64,000 bases of DNA, taken from positions 124,001-188,000 of the forward strand of contig NZ_FMCQ01000002.1 in the NCBI RefSeq assembly GCF_900091605.1, given 5' to 3'. The translations under genes and the position numbers were made by a program. The DNA is from Micromonospora tulbaghiae. GTDB lineage: Bacteria; Actinomycetota; Actinomycetes; Mycobacteriales; Micromonosporaceae. Of the stretch, positions 42,778 to 50,975 are shown one piece after another (position 1 is the first letter of the stretch; the number at the start of each line of letters is the position of its first letter). Below the pieces are notes generated by a model that was not told the DNA's origin, did no database searches, and saw only the letters and a program-made list of their open reading frames with translations.

Positions 42778-43518
42778 ATGAATGCCGCACCGAAGCCGGA
42801 GACCGGAATGCCGACTGTCGTGCTCGTTCACGGGGCATTCGTGGACGGGGCGAGCTGGAACGGGGTGATCGCCGACCTCCGGCGCCGGGGCTACCCGGCC
42901 ATCGCCGTCGCGAACCCGCTGCGCAGCGTGGCGGGGGACGCCGCCTACCTGCGTGCCCTCGTGGACAGCCTGCCCGGACCGGTAGTGCTCGCCGCCCACT
43001 CGTACGGCGGAGCGATCATCACCGAGGCCGCGGACGGCGCCGCCAACGTCCGGGCCCTGGTGTACGTCGCCAGCTTCAGCCCGGACGTCGGCGAATCGGT
43101 GGCCGACCTGAACGCGAGGTTCCCCGGCAGCCGGCTCGCCGACAACATCCAGGCGGTGCCGATCCCCGTGCAGGACGGCAGCGCGGACATGGACCAGTAC
43201 GTCAGGCAGGAGAGCTACCCGGACTTCTTCGCCCCCGACGTCCCCCGTGAGACCGCCGCGGTGATGGCGGCCACGCAGCGGCCGGCCGCGGCGAACACGC
43301 TGACCGACAGCGTGACGCGGGCCGCCTGGAAGAGCATCCCGTCCTGGACGCTCGTCACCACCCAGGACCTGGCGATCCCACCGGACCTGCAGCGCTTCCT
43401 GGCGCAGCGGGCCGGGTCGACGACGGTCGAGGTCGACGCGTCCCACGCGGTGACCGTCTCGCAGCCGGCCGCCGTCGCGGACCTCATCGACACCGCGGCG
43501 CGCGCCGGCGCGCAGTAG
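42778..43518 (+). CDS. Alpha/beta hydrolase
   Basis: A 246-aa alpha/beta hydrolase with the N-terminal VVLVHGAFVDGASW (oxyanion HG), the nucleophile elbow AAHSYGG, and a C-terminal His in DASHAVTVS. It resembles small esterase or haloperoxidase-like enzymes commonly found near TetR regulators. AAAGGA with good spacing precedes the ATG. Substrate unknown. Confidence 0.9.
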   Translation: MNAAPKPETGMPTVVLVHGAFVDGASWNGVIADLRRRGYPAIAVANPLRSVAGDAAYLRALVDSLPGPVVLAAHSYGGAIITEAADGAANVRALVYVASFSPDVGESVADLNARFPGSRLADNIQAVPIPVQDGSADMDQYVRQESYPDFFAPDVPRETAAVMAATQRPAAANTLTDSVTRAAWKSIPSWTLVTTQDLAIPPDLQRFLAQRAGSTTVEVDASHAVTVSQPAAVADLIDTAARAGAQ

Positions 43519-43641
43519 CCGTCTGCGGCCGGCATGCCAATGTCCTAGGACGCTCTAGGGGGTGTGCCGACCGTCGCAGCGAGCGTCGCCGGGTTGGTGG
43601 ACATCCGCCGGACACACGCGCGGTGATGCGATGGTTCGCGG

Positions 43642-46600
43642 TCACGCTCCGGTGTACGCGAACGCGGCCCAGTACCTCGGGTCGACGTAGGGGCGGTCGT
43701 CCGCCTGGCCGGGGGGATCGACATCGGGCAGCAGGGCGGCCAAGTCGGTCCGCGTGGCGGTGCGGAGCCACCGCTGGGCCCGGTTGAGTGCGACGGCAGG
43801 TTCGCAGCCCTCCTGGCACCACAGGCGGTAGAACGTGACCATCAGGTAGGTGGTGGCGAGATCGTCGACGGACCAGGCGGTTGCGATCACCCCGGCGAAT
43901 CCGATCTGGATCAAGGCCGAGGGCAGGCCGACCGTCTCGTTGGGCAGCGCCGACCCACTGCGGTTGGTCTGACAGGCGGACAGCACGGCCAGACGGCGGC
44001 GGCTCGGCTTCAAGGTCCGCCGTAGCTCCTCGAGCGTGACCTGCCGGTCGGCGAAGTACAGCCTGCTGTCCATGATCGAATCAGGGTCGACGCTGCCATG
44101 GCAGGCGATGTGCCACACGGTGTGTTCATCAGCTGCCGCGTGGAACTCCGCCCACGTGCAGCCGTGCCGTGGCGACGTCGGCCGGCCGCTCCACCGGCGG
44201 GTGATCTCAGCAGTCTCCCGGCCGACATACCGAAGGTGTTCGCCGAGGCTCGTGCCGTGCCCATCAGGTACGTCGATGGCGAGCAATGTCTGCTCCGGGC
44301 CGGCGAGTCGTCGGGCAGTGTTGCGGCATCGCCGCAGGCTACGGACGTTCGGCGCGTACCGGATCGCCGAGAACTGCCCGACGTGACGCCACTCGGTGTC
44401 CTCGTCACCGGGGATCCCGGGCACTCCGGCAGCATGCAGCGGCAGGAGGCTGAGAAGGCCGACGGGCACCAGCGTGACCACCTGTCCCCTCGCGCTCCAC
44501 AGAACGACGTCCCTGAGCCCTGCCTCCCAGAGTGCGCGAAGCGCCCCGGCCGTCCGGTCGACGCTTGGTACGTCGAGCGGTTCGATCTCGCGGAGCTCGG
44601 GCAGGAGTGGGCTCGTCCTCAAGGAGACGGCGCGACCGGATGCCGTCCCGGTCCCGGCCACCACATCACGGACCAGCTCGACGATCGTGGCGCGGTCCAG
44701 TTTGGGCAGGTCGACGTACTGCGGGTCGTGCCGTGCGGCGACCACGAGCGCGTACCCGCCGGCCTTCGCGGCGCCGAGGTAGACCAGGGCGCCGTCGTCG
44801 GTCTCGGCGGTGACGGTGTCGTAGTCGGCGAAGAGGGCGAGCGGGTCCGTTCCGGTCACCGCCGCGACGCGCCCGGCGACGTCACGGAGGTGCGACCACG
44901 ACTGCCGTAGATCGGGGGACGAGAGCCGCGTCCGATCATTGAAGTCCTCGACGGCATGCCGGTACTCCTCCGCGAGGTCCGCCCGGCCGGCCGCCCGGAG
45001 ACGCTGGAACACGGCAGCATCGTCCCGGCCGATTACTTCGGTCAGTCCGACCGCCCGGCCGGTCTCCAGCGCGAGCACCGCCTCCCGATATCGTCCGGAT
45101 CGCGCCAGCCAGTACCCGGCCTCCTCGGCGTACTCCTGCGCGGCGGCGAGCACCCGCTGCTTCGCGCGTGCTCCGTATCGCGTGACGACGTCCTGGGAGG
45201 CCAGATCGACCAGGTACTGGTACGCCTCGGCGGCGTACCCGGCATCACCGGTGCCGACGGCCCACTCCGCCCACGCCACCGCCAGCCGAGCCCGAGCGGC
45301 GATGGTCCCGGTGACGTCCATCGACTCGCGCCACGCCCGGTGGCGGCGCTCGTCGTTCGGTGTGCCGGTCAGCGCGTCCCGGGCGGACAGCGCCTCGTGG
45401 AGCAGTAGGCGATCGTCTGCGTCAGGGCGGCGCCAGGGGCGGCAGCGGCCACGGACCAGGCGCACCGCTTCGCGTATGTCACCGGCGGCGGACGAAGCCC
45501 CGGAGGACATGGCCCGCCGTAACAGCAGCCTGGCCAGGGCGGCGTCCGCGACGGTGGTACGGCTCCACAGACGCAGGCCGGCGGCTCGGCCTGACCGGCA
45601 CCATCTGATGCCTTCGTCGAGTCGATGCGGATGGCTGCCCGCCACTACGAGTCCGAGTGTGGCGAGGATCTGTGGCCGCAACGCTCGGGAGAGCCTGTCC
45701 TCCGCCTGCCTGCCGCTCGTCAGTTCCGCGACCGCCGCGCGGAGGTTCCCGTTCATCACGTGACGGCGGCCCCGTAGCAGACGTAGCAGACCGCGGCTGG
45801 AACCTGTGAGGTCGAGTCGGTCGATCAACTGATCGAGCGGCGCGGTGTCGTCGTGGGTCTCCGCCATGGCGAGGGCGGCTTCGGCGACAGCGAGGACGCG
45901 CCCCTCGTCCGACAGGGCAACGGTGGCGAGGTCCGGCACGTCGCCGGTTGTCGCGGGCCTTCCCCGGAAGACGCGCGGTGCCAGGACGGCCGGCATACCC
46001 GCCACGAGAACGGAGGCCGACCTGCTCCGCCCAAGAGCGGCACGAGTGTGGTGCAGCGCCCGCATCTCGGCGATCTCTCGGAAGCTGGCGTGATGCGCGG
46101 GCAGCAGGACGCCGAAGATGCGGTCCGCGACGTCGCGCAGCGCGGTGAGTAGCTCGTTCTCCTGCGGGTGACCGATGGAGGACTGGCGCTTCAGCACCAT
46201 CAGGCACATGGTCACGTAACCGCGGGCCGTCGTCCTTCTGCTGCTGTCCTCGTCCACGTTCCGGGTGTCGACGAACGGATGGCAGCTCAGCAGATCCTCT
46301 ATCGCCAGGTCGAGGTCGTCGAACACGCTGGCGACCAGGACCAGCTCGTGCAGACTCCACGACGTCCGGTCGAAGCCGTCGGTGCTCGGCCACTGCGGCG
46401 GCCGGGCCTGACGGTGCGCCAGCCACACCCGGCGAGCCGCGGCCGGGTTACCCCGCAGGTGGGCGTCCTTGTACGCCCAGACATACCGCTCGGCCCCGGC
46501 TATCCACCGCAGAGTGTCGTCAGGGCTGTTCAGGTCGTGCCTGATTCGCTGTCCCCTGGCCTCGTGCGCCCACGGCTCCTCGAAGGTCGCGTCGGTCGGC

Positions 46601-46782
46601 CTCCCGCACCTCGGGCACGGGTGCGGCCACGACCGGGGCGCCGGCACGTCGCCGGTGCCGCAGCCGTCGTTGCGGCACTCCCAACCCCGCACTGTCGCCT
46701 CGGGTGGTGCCAGGTATCCGTAGGAGGTACGTGGCGGGCGTCGAACCAACGGGGTGACCGTCCTCGTGTGCGTGGCCGGCAT
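43642..46782 (-). CDS. CHAT-domain caspase-like protease with N-terminal zinc ribbon and helical repeats
   Basis: A 1046-aa protein. Residues 30-62 hold a putative zinc ribbon (Cys36, Cys41, Cys56, Cys59, with CPRCGRPTD). About 90-700 is alpha-helical and TPR-like (AARRVWLAHRQA, VLALETGRAVGLTEVIGR). The C-terminal 350 residues form a CHAT domain with the catalytic dyad His895 (HIACHG) and Cys937 (SACQT). CHAT proteases are caspase relatives, and in bacteria several are effectors of phage defence or regulated proteolysis. The start at 46782 is chosen because a 38-bp palindrome lies just upstream; the frame is open further upstream. It is divergent from two small genes. Target and trigger are unknown. 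Confidence 0.85.
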   Translation of the reverse strand: MPATHTRTVTPLVRRPPRTSYGYLAPPEATVRGWECRNDGCGTGDVPAPRSWPHPCPRCGRPTDATFEEPWAHEARGQRIRHDLNSPDDTLRWIAGAERYVWAYKDAHLRGNPAAARRVWLAHRQARPPQWPSTDGFDRTSWSLHELVLVASVFDDLDLAIEDLLSCHPFVDTRNVDEDSSRRTTARGYVTMCLMVLKRQSSIGHPQENELLTALRDVADRIFGVLLPAHHASFREIAEMRALHHTRAALGRSRSASVLVAGMPAVLAPRVFRGRPATTGDVPDLATVALSDEGRVLAVAEAALAMAETHDDTAPLDQLIDRLDLTGSSRGLLRLLRGRRHVMNGNLRAAVAELTSGRQAEDRLSRALRPQILATLGLVVAGSHPHRLDEGIRWCRSGRAAGLRLWSRTTVADAALARLLLRRAMSSGASSAAGDIREAVRLVRGRCRPWRRPDADDRLLLHEALSARDALTGTPNDERRHRAWRESMDVTGTIAARARLAVAWAEWAVGTGDAGYAAEAYQYLVDLASQDVVTRYGARAKQRVLAAAQEYAEEAGYWLARSGRYREAVLALETGRAVGLTEVIGRDDAAVFQRLRAAGRADLAEEYRHAVEDFNDRTRLSSPDLRQSWSHLRDVAGRVAAVTGTDPLALFADYDTVTAETDDGALVYLGAAKAGGYALVVAARHDPQYVDLPKLDRATIVELVRDVVAGTGTASGRAVSLRTSPLLPELREIEPLDVPSVDRTAGALRALWEAGLRDVVLWSARGQVVTLVPVGLLSLLPLHAAGVPGIPGDEDTEWRHVGQFSAIRYAPNVRSLRRCRNTARRLAGPEQTLLAIDVPDGHGTSLGEHLRYVGRETAEITRRWSGRPTSPRHGCTWAEFHAAADEHTVWHIACHGSVDPDSIMDSRLYFADRQVTLEELRRTLKPSRRRLAVLSACQTNRSGSALPNETVGLPSALIQIGFAGVIATAWSVDDLATTYLMVTFYRLWCQEGCEPAVALNRAQRWLRTATRTDLAALLPDVDPPGQADDRPYVDPRYWAAFAYTGA

Positions 46783-46797
46783 CGGCTGCCGGTCCTC

Positions 46798-46835
46798 GCC
46801 CCCTGCTGACGGACAGCTGTCCGTCAGCAGGGGGC
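46798..46835. promoter_or_regulatory. 38-bp perfect palindrome between divergent genes
   Basis: Two 19-nt arms meet with no spacer. The left arm begins GCCCCCTGCTGACGGACAG, and the right arm is its exact complement. It ends next to the ATG at 46836 and lies 15 nt from the CHAT start codon, overlapping both ribosome-binding regions. Both transcripts would carry it as a leader hairpin, or it may be a dimeric operator. Confidence 0.75.
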
Positions 46836-47237
46836 ATGGCATTCTTCCGACGACCGCCCAGCTCGCCGTTTCCGGACGACATGGTGCGGTGGCTCGACCT
46901 CTTCGGCCGGTACTCGTTCGACGTGCACGGCAGCGGGATCGACGACAGCAGCATGTGGGAACGCGTCGGGTCGCTGTACGGGTACGCGACAAGCGACCGG
47001 GAGGGCTTCCTGGCCGCCCTGGGCGACCTCGTCGCCGACGACCAGGGTGGCTTCGCGACCTTCGGTGCGGCCCGGCTCGTCTGGGAGATGTTCAGCGGGG
47101 ACGCGCTGGCGATTCCCGCGGCGCTGCCGCTGATCGACGCGGGCATCGCCTTCAAGGCCTCCCGTGGGCTTCCGGTCGCCCTGCTCACCGGCTACGAGCA
47201 GCAACGACTCCAGCAGATCCGCGCACAACGCGGCTGA
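46836..47237 (+). CDS. Hypothetical protein divergent from the CHAT protease
   Basis: A 133-aa protein that I do not recognise. It begins MAFFRRPPSSPFPDDMVRWL, is mostly soluble, and has a Gly/Ala-rich C-terminal half (FGAARLVWEMFSGDALAIPAALPLIDAG) ending with a charged helix. The ribosome binding site (AGGGGG) is the right arm of the palindrome. It may be a partner, substrate or regulator of the CHAT protein, or an unrelated gene. Size and sequence do not suggest a gasdermin. Confidence 0.6.
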   Translation: MAFFRRPPSSPFPDDMVRWLDLFGRYSFDVHGSGIDDSSMWERVGSLYGYATSDREGFLAALGDLVADDQGGFATFGAARLVWEMFSGDALAIPAALPLIDAGIAFKASRGLPVALLTGYEQQRLQQIRAQRG

Positions 47238-47277
47238 ATCCGCAGTCGCGACGACGTCATCCGATCGCAAGGAGGAA

Positions 47278-47709
47278 ATGAACACCGTGGAAGGACTAGT
47301 CTGCTTCGGGATCGTGGCCGCGTTAATCGGCTTCTTCGTCTGGCAGTTCATCGAGACGCGGAACGCCGTCGCGACCACGGTCGTCGACACCACGTGCGAT
47401 CCAGCCCAGGCGATCGAGGCCGTACGAGAGGCGTTCGGCGGTTCTCGCAGCGTGCTGTGGACCGGCACGAGCGGCCCAGGAATGATCAACATGCGGCGAC
47501 GTGGATTCCGGGGTGGTGTCACGATGTCGATCGACATCGAACCACATCCGGGCGGGGGTTCCCGGGTGGAGATGTGGGCGTCGAGAACGGTCGAGTACAT
47601 GGGGATCCTGGTGAACTTCGCCGGTGTGGTCAACCGGCGGAAGACCGTTATCGCGCGGCTGCTGGCCGACGCGGAGAGCGCGAGGACCCAGGGCGGCGTC
47701 GGCCAGTGA
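47278..47709 (+). CDS. Small single-pass membrane protein, unknown function
   Basis: A 143-aa protein with an N-terminal transmembrane helix (VCFGIVAALIGFFVWQFI, about residues 6-24) and a soluble C-terminal domain with alternating beta strands (GMINMRRRG, GVTMSIDIEPHPGGGSRVEMW). No family recognised. GGAGG lies only 2 nt before the ATG; the GTG at 47287 has more usual spacing. It follows the 133-aa gene by 40 nt and may share its transcript. A hairpin follows. Confidence 0.6.
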   Translation: MNTVEGLVCFGIVAALIGFFVWQFIETRNAVATTVVDTTCDPAQAIEAVREAFGGSRSVLWTGTSGPGMINMRRRGFRGGVTMSIDIEPHPGGGSRVEMWASRTVEYMGILVNFAGVVNRRKTVIARLLADAESARTQGGVGQ

Positions 47710-47730
47710 CACCGGAACCGTAGATCCCGC

Positions 47731-47765
47731 TCATTCGCGGAGAGCCGGAGGCCCTCCGCGAATGA
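47731..47765 (+). terminator. Hairpin terminator
   Basis: TCATTCGCGGAG and CTCCGCGAATGA form a 12-bp perfect stem with an 11-nt loop, 21 nt after the stop codon. Confidence 0.65.
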
Positions 47766-47885
47766 CGGCGTACTCGACCGGAGCGCCCGGCCGGTGCACC
47801 ACCGCCGCCGTGCATCGGGGATGCGCGATGCTAGCCTGCCCGTCTGGTATGGACAGTCTCCTCGACCGGGTTCAAGAGTGGATCG

Positions 47886-50075
47886 ATGACGGATGGTTCG
47901 GACGCCCGGCGTTCGCGGCACCACGCAACGTCCGGGGCCACGCTCGCCGCAGTCGTCGCGTCCGCGGTGCTCGCGCTGACGCCGCTCGCGCCGGCGGCCG
48001 GTGCCGGCGGCGTCAACGCGCTCGCGCCGGCCGCCCGCGCCGAGGGTGACCAGGTCAAGTACTACACGGTCGAGGCGGCCCACCAGGGCGAGCCGGAGAA
48101 CCTCACCGAGATCGCGGAGCGGTTCCTGGGCGACGGCGCGCGAGCCGCCGAGCTGTTCGCCCTCAACACCGGCCGGATCCAGCCGGACGGCGCGACACTG
48201 ACCGACGGCTCCCGGCTCCGGGCCGGCTGGGTGCTCGTACTGCCGTGGGACGCGTACGGCGGCGAGGTCCGCCAGGGCGTCCCGCCGGCCGCGAAGCCGG
48301 CACCCGGCGCGTCCACGCCGGCCGGGCGGCAACCCGCCGCCGACGGCGACGCGGCCGTCCGCCCGCCGAAGGGGTGCGGCACCGTCACGACGTCGCGCGC
48401 TACCTCGTCGTGGGCCGGTCCGCGCGTGGCCGCCGACCAGGCGTGGCCGCACAGCCGGGGCCGGGATCAGCTCGTCGCAGTCGTCGACTCCGGTGTCGCC
48501 GGCGGCCTGCCCTCGCTCGCCGGCCGGGTGACGACGGGCGTCGACCGGGCGACCGGTGGCGCTCGCGGTGACGCCGACTGTCTCGGCACCGGTACGGCGA
48601 TGGCCGGGTTGATCGTGGCGCAGCCGGTGAAGGGGTCGACAGTGGCCGGGGTCGCACCGGACGCGGCGGTCATGCCGGTCCGGGTGGCCGGCCGGACTGC
48701 CGGGGCCTCGGCCGCGGCGAGCGTGGCGGGCATCCGGGCGGCGGCCGGCTCCGGCGCCTCCGTCATCGCAGTCGGGCCGCAGGTGGACCTCGGTCAGGCC
48801 GAGGTGGTGTCCGCCGTCAACGAGGCGGTCGACGCCGGCGTGGTGGTCGTGGTGGGCGCCGCGAGCGAGTCGGCGCCGCCGAGCCCGGACGTGTCGCTGT
48901 ACGACGCGGTGCTGCGCGTCGGCGGGATCGGGGCCGACGGGGGTACGGCCGACGGCTACCGGTCCGGCGGCGTGGACGTGGTCGCGCCCGGCGTCGACGT
49001 GGCGAGCCTCGGCATCACCGGTGCCCGGCCGGTGAGCGGCACCGGCACCCACCTCGCCGTCGCGTACGTGGCGGGGCAGGCGGCGCTGATCCGGTCGGCG
49101 TTCCCCGATCTCGACCCGGCGCAGGTCAGCAACCGGGTGCTGAAGACCGCGAAGACCACCGGCGGCGTCGCGCCGGAGATCGACCTGACGGCCTCCGTCA
49201 CCGCCGTGCTGCCCGAGGAGGCGCCCCGAGCGCAGGCGGCCGAGCAGGCGGCCGGCTCCACGGGGATCGGCCGCCGGGCGGCGTTGTTGGCGCTCGCCGG
49301 GCTGGCGGCGCTCACCGCCCTGCTGCTGGGTCTGCGCGCACGCCGGTCGGCGCGGAGCGGTGCCGGGCGGCCGGAGGCGGCACCCGCCGGGGCCGAGGCG
49401 GCATCCCCGTCCGTCCACACCGGCAGGACGGACCTCGCCGCGACACGGACCGATCCGGCCGTGGCCGCCCCGGTCCCGACCGTCCGGACGGGCGCCGGCC
49501 CGGCCCTCGCCGGTCCGGCCGTCATCGGCCCGGCCCGAACCGGCCCGGCCGTCGTGGATGCCGTCGACACCGATGCCGATGACACCGTTGTCGATGACAC
49601 CGCTCCCGACGACGCTGTTCCGGCTGGCACTCGGCCGGACGTGACGGCGGCGGTGGCGGAGTTGAGCCGCGACCCCGCGCTACGGCACCTGGCCGCCGAC
49701 GAGGCGGGGATGGCGTACCTGGCCGAGACCCGGCCGGAGGCGCGGGAGAAGGCGCTCATCGGCCTGGTGCCGGGCATGGACGACGAGACGGTGGCCGCGC
49801 TGCCGGCGATGGTGACGGCGCTGCCCGGCACCGACGAGCAGGAGCAGTCGCTCACCGGCGTCCTGGTGGACGTCCGGCGTCACCTACGCGGCGACCCGCT
49901 CGCGCTGGACCGGGCGCTGGTGCGGGCCGGGAAGATCCGGTGGCAGTCCCAGCACGAGCTGGCCGAGCACGTCACGTCGTACGCGCAGCGGCATCCGGAA
50001 CTGGCGCGGCTCGCCACCGCCATCGCCGAGACCCGCTGGTCGAGCGGCGCCGAGGAGCCGGTGCGGGGCACCTGA
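47886..50075 (+). CDS. Mycosin-like (S8 subtilase fold) membrane protein with lost catalytic residues, type VII-associated
   Basis: A 729-aa protein. A Sec signal spans about 1-50. A LysM-like segment follows (YYTVEAAHQGEPENLTEIAERFLGDG). Residues about 170-440 are a subtilase domain like MycP. The catalytic Asp remains (VDSG, Asp201). The His motif HGT is TGT (Thr235 in CLGTGTAMAG), and the Ser motif GTSxA is GTHLA (His389). It is therefore predicted to be proteolytically dead. A transmembrane helix (about 462-480) leads to a long acidic linker and a cytoplasmic helical domain (about 575-729). MycP proteins stabilise type VII secretion membranes. A TAGCCT -10-like box at 47832 precedes it. 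Convergent with the glycosyltransferase, no gap between stops. Confidence 0.8.
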   Translation: MTDGSDARRSRHHATSGATLAAVVASAVLALTPLAPAAGAGGVNALAPAARAEGDQVKYYTVEAAHQGEPENLTEIAERFLGDGARAAELFALNTGRIQPDGATLTDGSRLRAGWVLVLPWDAYGGEVRQGVPPAAKPAPGASTPAGRQPAADGDAAVRPPKGCGTVTTSRATSSWAGPRVAADQAWPHSRGRDQLVAVVDSGVAGGLPSLAGRVTTGVDRATGGARGDADCLGTGTAMAGLIVAQPVKGSTVAGVAPDAAVMPVRVAGRTAGASAAASVAGIRAAAGSGASVIAVGPQVDLGQAEVVSAVNEAVDAGVVVVVGAASESAPPSPDVSLYDAVLRVGGIGADGGTADGYRSGGVDVVAPGVDVASLGITGARPVSGTGTHLAVAYVAGQAALIRSAFPDLDPAQVSNRVLKTAKTTGGVAPEIDLTASVTAVLPEEAPRAQAAEQAAGSTGIGRRAALLALAGLAALTALLLGLRARRSARSGAGRPEAAPAGAEAASPSVHTGRTDLAATRTDPAVAAPVPTVRTGAGPALAGPAVIGPARTGPAVVDAVDTDADDTVVDDTAPDDAVPAGTRPDVTAAVAELSRDPALRHLAADEAGMAYLAETRPEAREKALIGLVPGMDDETVAALPAMVTALPGTDEQEQSLTGVLVDVRRHLRGDPLALDRALVRAGKIRWQSQHELAEHVTSYAQRHPELARLATAIAETRWSSGAEEPVRGT

Positions 50076-50975
50076 TCAGAGCAGCACGAGTTCCCGGGCC
50101 AGCATGTCGGTCCAGGTGCGGCGGGTGAAGTTGCAGCCGGTGTGCGCCACGAACTGCTCCAGGGTACGTACCGGCCCGATGCCGAGCCGGTCGACCGGCG
50201 GGGTGTGCAGCATGTAGAGCACCCGGCGGCGGCTCAGCTCCTCGTAGCGGGCCCAGTCGGACTCGACGTGGTCGCTCCAGTGCCGCGGCCTGTCCTGCCG
50301 GATGTAGTAGTGCCAGGTCAGCACCTCGGTGGGGTGGAACAGGTCGTAGCCCCACGTGTAGGCGCGCAGGGCAAGCGTGATCTCCTCGCCGTGGAAGTAG
50401 ATGCCCGGGTCGTAGGGCACGTCGGTGACGAACGAGCCGGGCGCGAAGAGGAACCCGGCGGCCAGGAACAGTGCCGGCTTGGGCGGTACGCCCGGCGCGG
50501 CCCCCTCGATGAGGCGCTGACCGAAGACCGGTACGCCGAACGTGGTCCAGTCGCTGACGACGATCTCGGCGGGCACGCCCGCGCAGGTGAACTCCTGATC
50601 GGGCTCGTAGCTCGCCGGGTAGGCGGTCAGGACCGGCTTCGCCGCACCCGTCTCCCGTGCCATCCGGATCATCCGTACGTCCCAGTCCGGCGCGAACCGG
50701 GTGTGGCTGTCCACCTGCAACAGCCAGTCCTCGCCCCGGTACCGCTGGAACGTCTTGTCCCGGGCCCAGCAGGCGCCGCGGCTGTCGCGGGCGTCGTACT
50801 CCTGCACGTCCACCTGCGGCAGATCCCGGATGGCGGAGATGTCCTCGTCGCCGAGGTGCTGCCAGCACACCGCGATGCGGACGTCCTCCGGGCGCGCCGC
50901 CTTGGCCAGGCAGTCCAGCACCGTAGGCACCAGCTCCCGGTCCCGGTACGACGCGATCGCCACGAAGATCGTCAT
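50076..50975 (-). CDS. GlcNAc-transferase-like glycosyltransferase (GT60 / Skp1-type)
   Basis: A 299-aa GT-A-fold protein with MTIFVAIASYRDRELVPTVLDCL at the N-terminus, WLLQVDSHTRFAPDWD (DxH metal-binding motif) and KPVLTAYPASY, matching the Skp1-type UDP-GlcNAc transferase family (PF11397). In Dictyostelium it glycosylates hydroxyproline of Skp1; bacterial members are uncharacterised. It lies in a toxin locus and overlaps the upstream gene (ATGA), so translation is coupled. A possible role is glycosylation of the secreted protein or its accessory proteins; this is inference. Confidence 0.8.
   Translation of the reverse strand: MTIFVAIASYRDRELVPTVLDCLAKAARPEDVRIAVCWQHLGDEDISAIRDLPQVDVQEYDARDSRGACWARDKTFQRYRGEDWLLQVDSHTRFAPDWDVRMIRMARETGAAKPVLTAYPASYEPDQEFTCAGVPAEIVVSDWTTFGVPVFGQRLIEGAAPGVPPKPALFLAAGFLFAPGSFVTDVPYDPGIYFHGEEITLALRAYTWGYDLFHPTEVLTWHYYIRQDRPRHWSDHVESDWARYEELSRRRVLYMLHTPPVDRLGIGPVRTLEQFVAHTGCNFTRRTWTDMLARELVLL

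Noticed and set aside
43642..47237. CHAT-gasdermin defence pair
   Set aside because: The adjacent 133-aa protein is much shorter than bacterial gasdermins, and I see no N-terminal lipidated Cys or gasdermin-like sequence.
47849..48049. Short protein starting MDSLLDRVQEWIDDGWFG at 47849
   Set aside because: It overlaps the signal-peptide region of the mycosin-like gene in another frame and becomes Arg-rich noise. A leader role cannot be excluded.
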